A DNA stretch of 64,000 bases, taken from the NCBI RefSeq assembly GCF_007680605.1, contig NZ_VEIO01000003.1:269951-333950 (forward strand), written 5' to 3'. Source of the stretch: Paenibacillus xylanexedens. GTDB lineage: Bacteria; Bacillota; Bacilli; Paenibacillales; Paenibacillaceae. A program made the position numbers and the translations under genes. This document shows, piece by piece, positions 1-7,267 of this stretch. Each line of letters opens with the position of its first letter. The stretch's first letter is position 1. Under the pieces are notes generated by a model. That model worked only from the letters and a program-made list of their open reading frames with translations. It did no database searches and was not told the DNA's origin.

Positions 1-3000
1 TCGGCCCCATATTGATCCGCCAGAGACGGGTTCCGTCCAGCTTGTAGGCATCCATATATACAATGCCGGTAATCCCGGCCTGGGAATTATCCTTACCGTT
101 ATTCGGCGACCACATGAGCACGATCTCGTACTCGTCATCCCCATCGACATCCCCGACACTGGCATCCCCTGCATAGTAGGAATAAGGTTGCCCGTCTTTG
201 GTATACGCATCGGCAGGTTTCTGCAGCGGCACGGACAGGTATTGCTCCTGCCATACACCGAACTCTTTCGTCGCCGGCTTCTCTACTCCATTTTCTACCG
301 TCGTAACACGGTATTTAGAACTATCCGTCCCTTCGGCATCCGTATAGTTCGTGCTTCCCGACAGAGGATCTGCATTCAGCTTCACATCATCACGATACAG
401 ATTGAAAGCAATCGAATCCGTATCCAGCCCCAACATGCGCCAGCCAATGTAGTTGCCTTGCTCCGTTTTCACCGCAACCGGTGCACGATCCAAATACTCC
501 ATTGCCCGATTCAGCGTTGTAGCTACCGGAGTTTCAAGCACACTGGACAGCTCGGATAAGCCGCCTGCGTTCACCGAGGCCACTTTATAGTAATAAGGAA
601 CCGTACTGAGAATGGTGGAATCCTTATACAAAGTTTCCTTGGTCCGACCAATCATCTCATAAGGCCCATCCTGGTTCTTGGAACGATAGATTTGGTAAAA
701 ACGTGCACCAGTAGCTTCGCTCCATGTGAAGGAAGCATCGTTTTTATTAACCTCTTGTAACGTCAGCCCCGAAGGCACCTCCGCCTTCGTTACACTTGGG
801 TCAATCGTAGATACGTTCAGTGCATTGGATGCCAGTGACTCCATCCCTGTCTGGTCCACCGCCGTTACCGTGTACACATAGTCCATGCCAAGTTCGATCT
901 GGTTATCTGTGTAGGCCGGTTCATCAACCGTAGCAAGCAATTCCGGTTTAGTTGCTCCAGCAGATTGCCGATAGACCTTGTACTGCACATCTCCTGCAGC
1001 TGCCTCCCACGACAATACCGCACGGCTTGGGTCACTGTTCAGATCAAGATCATCAAGTTGAAGCTTAGACGGAGCCATAAAGGTCGGTGTGATCTCCAAT
1101 CCATTGAGATGCGCGGTCTGTCCACTGAACACCAGATTCATCTGACCGTCCTGCACTTGAACATCGTTGATAACCTTCTCCGCTATATTTTGGGCACCCG
1201 AAGATACGGTTCCGTAGTCCTTGCCCTCGATATTGATATTGGTTCTAGCGGAGCCGATCCAGTCCCCGATGTAAGCCTTGACCGAATAGCTGCCATTCGG
1301 CAGATCCACCTTAAACTCATAGTTTCCGCCAAAATAAATGACAAAATCGCGGCGCAGTGCATCCGTGGCATTGCCACGGTCCCGATCCGCCATATTCGCC
1401 GAAGAGGTCAGGCCGTAGCCGCGCTCCGGTGTGTACAAGGTATTCCGAGTCACTTCGTTATACCCTTCCGCGACTGGTGAGCCAACGGGACCAAAATCGT
1501 ATCGATATGCTGCCGACCTCGTTGTGAAGCTCACCTCGTCCGAAGGCTCGGATTCGCCGCGGCCATTCACGGCGGTCACACGCACCGTATAGGTTTCGCC
1601 TTCGGTAAGGCCAGATAAGGTCATGGTCGGAACCGTTGCTGTTCCGGCAAGCTTATATGCAGATGCTGGCTCGGAGGACAGCTTGCGATAGATTTTGTAG
1701 ATATCTGCTGTATCATCCGCTGTCCATTTCAATACAGCGCCCGCGTTGCTGATGCTCCCAGCTTTCAGACCGCTTGGCTTCACTGGAACCTCGGCAGGCA
1801 CTTCAGCATCTCGCACGGCATCTGCCAGTGGAATATCAAGTTCACGCACCGCGCCCGCAACCATTCTGGCGATCTGAATGGCACCGTACTCCTGGAAATG
1901 AGTATTGTCAGCAACCCCATTAGGGAACGCCTGATAAATCCCCGGGGCAACATGCAAGAACACCGATAATGTAGCCTCAGGCCCAATCGAGTCATAGTAC
2001 TCAACACTGAGTCTGCTCAGATCGATCAGTAGCACATTGTTTTCGGACGCTACCTCTTTGGCTGCCTGGACATATTCAGGAAAGGAAACATTGAATTTGC
2101 CCGTACTTGCATTGAAGTCCCTGCGCCCCATCGGTGTCACCAGAATCGGCGTTGCCCCCCGCTGCCGTACACCGTCTATGTAGGTTTTCAGATAAATTTT
2201 GTAATCGGCCGGGGAAGCGTAGCGGTCAGGCACACTGATGGTCGCATCATTATGTCCGAACTGAACGAACAGATAGTCTCCTGGACGGATCACTCTCAGA
2301 ATTTCATCCAGCCGCCCTTGAAAAATAAACGACTTGGAGCTACGTCCACCAATGGAATGATTTTTAATCTCCACGGTATCGTTAAAAAAGGAAGGGAACA
2401 TCTGCCCCCAGCCCGCTTGCGGCTCCCAATACGGATTGTAGGTCTGCATCGTGGAATCCCCTGCCAGATACAGAGCAGGTTTGATGCCAGCACCGCGTTC
2501 CTCTTGCTTGGTAATCACCAATGCATTCAGATTCGCAGCTGCACCGGAGAAGACCAGATTCATCTGACCATCCACCAACGCGATGTCGAAGTTCATCTCC
2601 AGATACTCGCCTGCCGCTTTGCTGTTCAGCTGCACCTTGTTCATGCTTTCTACATCGATGGCAATTTCAGTAGATCCTGCAGCATCCCCGGCAACAAGCG
2701 AGACCGTATAGTCACCGTTCGGCAGATCCACATTGAATTGTGCACCTGTAGCAAACGTTGCAAAATCAGACTTGATCGGATCATTCGTCCCACGATCCCG
2801 CACCGTCACCTTGGATGCATCCGCAAAACCATATCCTCGTTCCGTCGTATAAACGGTTTCCTCTCCCACACCCGTATACCCCTCCGCCACGGCTCCTGAT
2901 CCAAAATCGTATCGATAAACGGTTGTTTCCCCAGCATCAACAGCTGCATCCAGTTCTGCCGCACTTACTGCTGTCGTACCATAGAATGCACCCCATCCCA

Positions 3001-3067
3001 AACTGGAAATCGTAAATATGAATATCAGCACAATTAAACCGAGTTGCCGTGTCTGTTTTGCGATCAT
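1..3067 (-). CDS. Secreted multidomain pectinase: CE12 esterase plus PL11 rhamnogalacturonan lyase (3' end outside window)
   Basis: About 1022 codons are visible and the frame is open to the window edge. A signal peptide (residues 1-37, ending AVSAA) is followed by a malectin-like domain (about 50-185) and a CE12/RGAE SGNH esterase (about 195-425) with LAGDST, GGRSS, QFGHND and a later NGVADNTHF His block. Then come an FN3 domain (about 430-520), a second malectin-like domain (520-655), two FN3 domains (660-850) and the start of a PL11 lyase (MEYLDRAPVAV, NYIGWRMLG). Known family roles: CE12 deacetylates and PL11 cleaves rhamnogalacturonan I. The ATG at 3067 follows AAAGGGTGG. It should act outside the cell and feed oligosaccharides to the pectin uptake operon near 36.8-43.5 kb (inference). 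Confidence 0.85.
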   Translation of the reverse strand, partial: MIAKQTRQLGLIVLIFIFTISSLGWGAFYGTTAVSAAELDAAVDAGETTVYRYDFGSGAVAEGYTGVGEETVYTTERGYGFADASKVTVRDRGTNDPIKSDFATFATGAQFNVDLPNGDYTVSLVAGDAAGSTEIAIDVESMNKVQLNSKAAGEYLEMNFDIALVDGQMNLVFSGAAANLNALVITKQEERGAGIKPALYLAGDSTMQTYNPYWEPQAGWGQMFPSFFNDTVEIKNHSIGGRSSKSFIFQGRLDEILRVIRPGDYLFVQFGHNDATISVPDRYASPADYKIYLKTYIDGVRQRGATPILVTPMGRRDFNASTGKFNVSFPEYVQAAKEVASENNVLLIDLSRLSVEYYDSIGPEATLSVFLHVAPGIYQAFPNGVADNTHFQEYGAIQIARMVAGAVRELDIPLADAVRDAEVPAEVPVKPSGLKAGSISNAGAVLKWTADDTADIYKIYRKLSSEPASAYKLAGTATVPTMTLSGLTEGETYTVRVTAVNGRGESEPSDEVSFTTRSAAYRYDFGPVGSPVAEGYNEVTRNTLYTPERGYGLTSSANMADRDRGNATDALRRDFVIYFGGNYEFKVDLPNGSYSVKAYIGDWIGSARTNINIEGKDYGTVSSGAQNIAEKVINDVQVQDGQMNLVFSGQTAHLNGLEITPTFMAPSKLQLDDLDLNSDPSRAVLSWEAAAGDVQYKVYRQSAGATKPELLATVDEPAYTDNQIELGMDYVYTVTAVDQTGMESLASNALNVSTIDPSVTKAEVPSGLTLQEVNKNDASFTWSEATGARFYQIYRSKNQDGPYEMIGRTKETLYKDSTILSTVPYYYKVASVNAGGLSELSSVLETPVATTLNRAMEYLDRAPVAVKTEQGNYIGWRMLGLDTDSIAFNLYRDDVKLNADPLSGSTNYTDAEGTDSSKYRVTTVENGVEKPATKEFGVWQEQYLSVPLQKPADAYTKDGQPYSYYAGDASVGDVDGDDEYEIVLMWSPNNGKDNSQAGITGIVYMDAYKLDGTRLWRINMGP

Positions 3068-3118
3068 CTACACCCACCCTTTCGTTTCTTCAACATGCCC
3101 TTCTGCTGAATTAAATAA

Positions 3119-3132
3119 AGTAAGCGCTTGCA
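3119..3132. promoter_or_regulatory. Candidate cre (CcpA) site upstream of the pectinase
   Basis: AGTAAGCGCTTGCA matches the cre consensus TGWAANCGNTNWCA at 12 of 14 positions. It lies about 50 bp upstream of the pectinase start. Catabolite repression is the usual control for such enzymes; the site is inferred. The rest of the spacer 3133-3541 shows no gene I can support. Confidence 0.5.
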
Positions 3133-3541
3133 TTTTGTTGCTTTATAACCCACCTACGCTTCTTACGACTCTCCCTGTCCCTCTGACTCCACTTCCACCT
3201 CCCCTTTCCCACCGCAGTTAATGCCGCCGCTTCCAGGCTCATACCGAACTGCAGAATTGATTTCCCCTCGATACTAACGTTAATGTTCTGGAAATAACAT
3301 GTAATTTTCCGTCCTTTTTCACCAAAAACCCGATATATTATCCCACGATTCAACTGACTGTCACATAAGCAACCGTTTTCCGATGTTTCAGGTAATAATA
3401 TCCCTTTCCATAACCGGGTCATTCGGTTACAATAGGGCGATATGTGTGTCCGGGTCCGGCGGATGCCAACATGCCGTTTCGAGAATGGCCTACGCAGGCC
3501 TATGATTCAGATTTGATATTAATTGGAGGCTTATCAACACC

Positions 3542-4165
3542 ATGCAAACCGAGTCACAGACTAAAGTCAAAATCATAAACGCCGATCCCAGCGCGATGGG
3601 ATTATTTGGGCTTGCGATTGTAACCCTTGTCGCTTCTTCCCAAAAACTCGGCATTACCGACGGACTTAGCTACGCTATTCCGTGGGCGATCTTCCTGGGT
3701 GCTTTCGCCCAACTATTCGCATGTATTCAGGATTCCAAACGCAATAACACTTTCGGCACCACTGCTTTCGGTGCTTATGCCTTCTTCTGGTTCGCCATGG
3801 GTGCCAACTGGATGATTAAAATGGGTGTGTTCGGCTCTACACTCGCTGAGCAGACTGATGGCAAGCAGCTTGGATTCGCTTTTGCCGGATACCTGATCTT
3901 CACCTTGTTCATGACGATTGGCGCTGTTGAAGCCAACAAAGTGTTGCTTATCATTTTCATTCTGATCGATTTCTTGTTCCTTGGTCTGACCTTTGACGCT
4001 TTCGGCGTAGCACCACATATTTTCCATACGATCGCTGCATACGCTGAGATGGCGATTGGCATTGTGTCACTGTATGGTACAGGTGCTTCGGTTCTGAATG
4101 CTCACTTCGGTTATACTTTCCTGCCGATCGGCAAACCGTCCGGTATTTTCAGACCTAAGGCTTAA
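3542..4165 (+). CDS. Acetate uptake transporter, GPR1/FUN34/YaaH (SatP) family
   Basis: A 207-residue polytopic membrane protein with about six hydrophobic segments. The family signature appears near the N terminus as NADPSAMGLFGLA, close to the NPAPLGLxG motif of GPR1/FUN34/YaaH transporters, which take up acetate or succinate with protons. The ATG at 3542 follows TTGGAGG at an 11-nt spacing. Length is normal for the family. It is monocistronic: a strong terminator follows at 4184. The substrate is by family analogy only; succinate is possible. Confidence 0.85.
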   Translation: MQTESQTKVKIINADPSAMGLFGLAIVTLVASSQKLGITDGLSYAIPWAIFLGAFAQLFACIQDSKRNNTFGTTAFGAYAFFWFAMGANWMIKMGVFGSTLAEQTDGKQLGFAFAGYLIFTLFMTIGAVEANKVLLIIFILIDFLFLGLTFDAFGVAPHIFHTIAAYAEMAIGIVSLYGTGASVLNAHFGYTFLPIGKPSGIFRPKA

Positions 4166-4183
4166 TATACGGATTGAAGTTCC

Positions 4184-4219
4184 ACCGCCTGCGCGCCGGT
4201 CCGCGCCTGGCGGTTTTTT
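4184..4219 (+). terminator. Rho-independent terminator after the acetate transporter
   Basis: Outer stem ACCGCC/GGCGGT and inner stem GCGCG/CGCGC, followed by six T. Confidence 0.85.
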
Positions 4220-4370
4220 CGTCTTATCTCGTCTCATACCTCTACAATTGAATATGATCCTGACCGACACCTATACTAAGGAGAAAACCTTCCGAACCCA
4301 AGAAGTAGCTTCGAGAAATGCTGCACTTAGAAATAAAATCATTGCAGCCATACTGTAAGGAGGAAGAAAC

Positions 4371-4919
4371 ATGAGAGAGATACCGAAACCGACGGAGATG
4401 GATCAAACGGAGAGAAAGTATGTACGCGAAACGCGTTGCTTCAAAACAGCACGGGTATTCCCGACAGATGTTAACAATCATAACACCTTGTTTGGCGGCA
4501 AGCTGATGTCCTACATTGACGATATCGCCTCCATTGCCGCCTCCAAGTTGTGCCGGGTAAATACCGTTACTGCATCAACCGACTCAGTCGATTTTCTGTA
4601 CCCGATTAATCCTACGGACTCCGTAACACTTGAATCGTTCGCTACGTGGACCGGTCGCAGTTCCATGGAAATTTTCGTGAAGGTTATTCGTGAGGATCTG
4701 AAGACGGGGGAGAAAAAAATTGCGGCGACGGCTTTCCTGACCTTTGTAGCCTTGGATGAGAATAACCGCAAACTGATCGTGCCCCGTATTATTCCGGAGA
4801 CTGAGGAAGAGAAAAAGCTGTACGAGACTGCACCTGACCGCGCAGCCATGCGGAAACAACGGCGGGAAGAGAGCAAAAAGTTCGCCGACTTCCTGACCGT
4901 AACGTATCCTTGGGAATAA
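4371..4919 (+). CDS. Acyl-CoA thioesterase, hotdog fold (YkhA-like)
   Basis: 182 residues. The hotdog core holds the family helix motif NTLFGGKLMSYIDDIAS (about residues 42-58), where Asn and Asp are the usual catalytic or binding residues, followed by the TASTDSVDFLYPI strand. The C-terminal tail is basic and charged (RAAMRKQRREESKK), as in YkhA/BACH-type cytosolic thioesterases that hydrolyse medium to long acyl-CoA. An excellent ribosome binding site (AAGGAGG) precedes the ATG at 4371. It stands alone between the acetate transporter and the convergent TrpD2-like gene, with only 12 bp to the latter's end. Confidence 0.88.
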   Translation: MREIPKPTEMDQTERKYVRETRCFKTARVFPTDVNNHNTLFGGKLMSYIDDIASIAASKLCRVNTVTASTDSVDFLYPINPTDSVTLESFATWTGRSSMEIFVKVIREDLKTGEKKIAATAFLTFVALDENNRKLIVPRIIPETEEEKKLYETAPDRAAMRKQRREESKKFADFLTVTYPWE

Positions 4920-4931
4920 GCACAAAACAGT

Positions 4932-6008
4932 TTAACCAGAGGATGCCGGATAGATCGATACCGTTCTGCTATCCGGCAACTCTCCACCCATCGAAACACA
5001 CCACTGTTGATAGAGACGGAATGCATCTCCACTTTCTATATACTGCTTAGACATGTATATGCCCTGCTCTATGGAAGGGACACGTCCTGCAACGTATAGT
5101 CGAAAGCCCGCATTTAACAGCACCTGATTTACAAACGTAAGATGACCATCCCCGCGTAGTACACTCTCCGCCACCTCAACTTGCTTCGCTGCGGTCCAGA
5201 TCATATCCGGCACAGGCATATCCAGATCGTAGCTTGAAGGATCTACGAGTTCAAGCTTCGTTTCGCCATCCTCCACAGCATACACACGCGTAGGACGATC
5301 AATATAGAGATCCTCCGATCCTTCCATACCTTGAACAACATAAGCACGTTGATAATGAAAACGAGTAAGAAGCTTGGCAATTCGATCCAGAAACGTATTA
5401 TGAAACACTCCAAAAACAAGATAAGATGAATGATTATAATCAATCAGCTTCTCGGCTGTATTCAGTACCGTTCGAAAACCCAGTTCTTCCCGTAATGGGC
5501 GAAGTCTGCGTAGCGGCTCACACCAGTCTTCCGCAGAAACATACATTACACCTGTATGGAGAGCCGCACTCCGGGCATTTTCCCGTTCCATCTTGCGTGT
5601 ATCGATCCCTGCCTCTCTCAATACAACAGACAGCGTAACTCCCCACTTGGGTGGTAAAGGCTCACTGCCGTGTAGCGTAACCGGCAAACCCGCTGCCGCC
5701 AGTACAAATGCCACAGGGTATGTTGCCATAAATGACTTGGTTCGTCCGTCGTAAGGACCCGCACAATCCAAACTATCCTGAAATACGGAGAAACGCTCCG
5801 CACTGTTCCGGCACGCATGCACAAAGGCTTCCATCTCCTCGACATTTTCCATCTTCATCCGCTCAGCCATAAGAAATGCAGCCGTCTGGGCAGGAGAAAC
5901 TTGCTGTTTCAATATATTCTCGGCAACAATCAGTGCCTCTGCATAATTCAGATCACGTGAGCCTCGTTTGCCGCGCCCTACCTCTCTGAGGATCTGAGAC
6001 ATATCCAT
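4932..6008 (-). CDS. TrpD2-like protein (anthranilate phosphoribosyltransferase fold, YbiB type)
   Basis: 358 residues with the glycosyltransferase-3 N-terminal helical domain (about 1-75) and the nucleoside phosphorylase/TrpD catalytic-fold domain. The PRPP-binding glycine loop of true TrpD (GTGGD) is replaced by GPYDG (near residue 84), while AFVLAAAGLPVTLHG is kept. That argues against tryptophan synthesis and for the TrpD2 group, whose E. coli member YbiB binds nucleic acid. It lies 18 bp downstream of the ANTAR gene, so the two are probably cotranscribed. The ATG at 6008 has AAGGAGG upstream. The true role is unknown; a link to nitrite-operon control is inference from position. Confidence 0.75.
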   Translation of the reverse strand: MDMSQILREVGRGKRGSRDLNYAEALIVAENILKQQVSPAQTAAFLMAERMKMENVEEMEAFVHACRNSAERFSVFQDSLDCAGPYDGRTKSFMATYPVAFVLAAAGLPVTLHGSEPLPPKWGVTLSVVLREAGIDTRKMERENARSAALHTGVMYVSAEDWCEPLRRLRPLREELGFRTVLNTAEKLIDYNHSSYLVFGVFHNTFLDRIAKLLTRFHYQRAYVVQGMEGSEDLYIDRPTRVYAVEDGETKLELVDPSSYDLDMPVPDMIWTAAKQVEVAESVLRGDGHLTFVNQVLLNAGFRLYVAGRVPSIEQGIYMSKQYIESGDAFRLYQQWCVSMGGELPDSRTVSIYPASSG

Positions 6009-6026
6009 AGAGCATCCTCCTTCCCA

Positions 6027-6620
6027 TTATGACTGGAGCAGTTGATGTGCTTTCACAATCGCTGTAGCTACATCGACCATCCGTTTGCGTTCATCCATCG
6101 CTTTTTTGCGTAACAGATCATAGGCTTCCGATTCGGAGATCTGCTTTAAATCACACAAGATCGCCTTCGCCTTATCAATCCATTTTCGATCTTCCAGTCT
6201 GGACTGCAGTTGCTGTCGCTCTTGCTCCCATTGCTTGCGCTCCATATAACGCCGCGCAGCAAAGTGCAGCGTCCAGTGAATTTCCGGCCCAGCCATAGAC
6301 GGTGTAAGAATGCCATCAAACGAGGTATCAACCTCGCAGTCTTCTACAGAGGAAGATGCCGTATCCGGAGCACACCACCAGAGAAGCGGAGTATCCGACT
6401 TCTCCTCACCCAGCCGCTTTACCCAATAAGCCACGTCCGCAAGAGACAAATGCAGGATGGAGGCATCGACTTCACGAGCAAGCTTCATCACCTCATCCTC
6501 CCTGTCCGAGACCTTCACATGATAGCCAACCGCTCCCAGCAGCTTCTCCGGTGTTAGAGGGATTGCTTCGGACGAGCCGGCCTGAATGGGATGTACACGG
6601 ATGACCAATATGGATCGCAT
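6027..6620 (-). CDS. ANTAR-domain RNA-binding antiterminator with pseudo-receiver domain
   Basis: 197 residues. The N-terminal half (1-120) resembles a degenerate receiver domain lacking the usual phospho-acceptor pattern. A short coiled linker follows (EQERQQLQSRLEDRKW), then a C-terminal ANTAR domain (about 140-195) with IDKAKAILCDLKQISESEAY and the basic LLRKKAMDERKRM stretch. ANTAR proteins bind paired hexaloop hairpins in nascent mRNA and prevent termination. Matching hairpins lie in the leader of the divergent nitrite reductase gene, so that is the likely target. A GlnR/TnrA-type box lies 79 bp upstream. The sensed signal (nitrate or nitrite) is inferred by analogy to NasR. Confidence 0.85.
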   Translation of the reverse strand: MRSILVIRVHPIQAGSSEAIPLTPEKLLGAVGYHVKVSDREDEVMKLAREVDASILHLSLADVAYWVKRLGEEKSDTPLLWWCAPDTASSSVEDCEVDTSFDGILTPSMAGPEIHWTLHFAARRYMERKQWEQERQQLQSRLEDRKWIDKAKAILCDLKQISESEAYDLLRKKAMDERKRMVDVATAIVKAHQLLQS

Positions 6621-6698
6621 GATGGATCAATCCCTCCTTATATTGATATACAATACCCACGATAACTTTTAATACATTACCACATGAAAGTCCGAATA

Positions 6699-6715
6699 TG
6701 TCATATTACCTGACA
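6699..6715. promoter_or_regulatory. GlnR/TnrA-type box upstream of the ANTAR gene
   Basis: TGTCATATTACCTGACA matches the GlnR/TnrA consensus TGTNANAWWWTMTNACA at 16 of 17 positions. The spacing suits nitrogen-dependent control of the ANTAR/TrpD2-like operon. A weak TATTAA -10-like element lies between it and the ANTAR start. Confidence 0.65.
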
Positions 6716-7010
6716 AAAATTAAGAAATAAACATCGGTATTTCAAAATCCCAGGTGTTCAGAATATTCGTGAGAAGCATATAGAGATGCATCATGATCCT
6801 TGGTTTGATCTTAACAGATTAAAATGGAAAAAATAATGGATTGACCATGATTATTCATGACACATTTTCTGCATTATATGGCGATTCAGAAGCATTATAT
6901 GGATTTATTTTCTTATTTTTTGTAATTTATAGCACATTTCACGTAACCGATTCAGCTTTTCTTTAAACTCATGTAAACATAATTAACTTCAAATTTCAAA
7001 TACTTTTTTA

Positions 7011-7027
7011 TGTCAACTATATTGACA
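7011..7027. promoter_or_regulatory. Second GlnR/TnrA-type box, overlapping the nasD -35
   Basis: TGTCAACTATATTGACA is an inverted repeat with TGTCA/TGACA arms and 14 of 17 consensus matches. Its right arm forms part of the TTGACA -35 hexamer, a position that usually means repression. Confidence 0.5.
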
Positions 7028-7050
7028 TGAATAAATCGTTATTTTATAGT
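7022..7050 (+). promoter_or_regulatory. Sigma-A promoter for the nitrite reductase operon
   Basis: TTGACA (7022-7027), a 17-bp spacer and TATAGT (7045-7050). Transcription would start near 7057, giving a leader of about 210 nt that contains the ANTAR hairpins and attenuator. The AT-rich stretch 6716-7010 shows no gene. Confidence 0.7.
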
Positions 7051-7086
7051 TAACCCATAAGAACTCCATAACTGAAGAATCACTCA

Positions 7087-7129
7087 CAGTTACAACGACG
7101 TAACTGGTTGAAACGGCAATGAAGCCTGT
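7087..7129 (+). ncRNA. Two-hairpin ANTAR target (antiterminator) in the nasD leader
   Basis: Hairpin P1 has a perfect 7-bp stem CAGTTAC/GTAACTG around the hexaloop AACGAC. Hairpin P2 has GGC/GCC (extended by AC/GT past a bulge) around the hexaloop AATGAA. Both loops have A at position 1 and G at position 4, the rule for ANTAR substrates. The right arm of P2 is the same sequence as the left arm of the following terminator, so the two structures exclude each other. Confidence 0.75.
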
Positions 7130-7197
7130 TTTGCAAATTCGGAGATAAGGGATGCGTATGTATATGCGCAGTCCTCCGATGCATGACAGGCTTTTTC
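7122..7197 (+). terminator. Attenuator in the nasD leader
   Basis: Stem AAGCCTGT (7122-7129) pairs with ACAGGCTT (7186-7193), followed by TTTTTCGATTTTT. Inside are a second stem TCGGAG/CTCCGA and a terminal stem TGCGTAT/ATGCGCA with one GU pair. It should stop transcription unless the ANTAR protein holds P2. Confidence 0.75.
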
Positions 7198-7267
7198 GAT
7201 TTTTAGGAAGAGACGAAGGTAGCGTAGTGAACAGAATACAGAAATGGATCTGAGGAGGCTAACCACA

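Noticed and set aside
3270..3287. LacI-type pectin operator upstream of the CE12/PL11 gene
   Set aside because: TACTAACGTTAATG shares only the AACGTT core with the perfect palindrome at 43724.
4932..6008. trpD of a tryptophan operon
   Set aside because: The PRPP-binding GTGGD loop is missing and no other trp gene is near.
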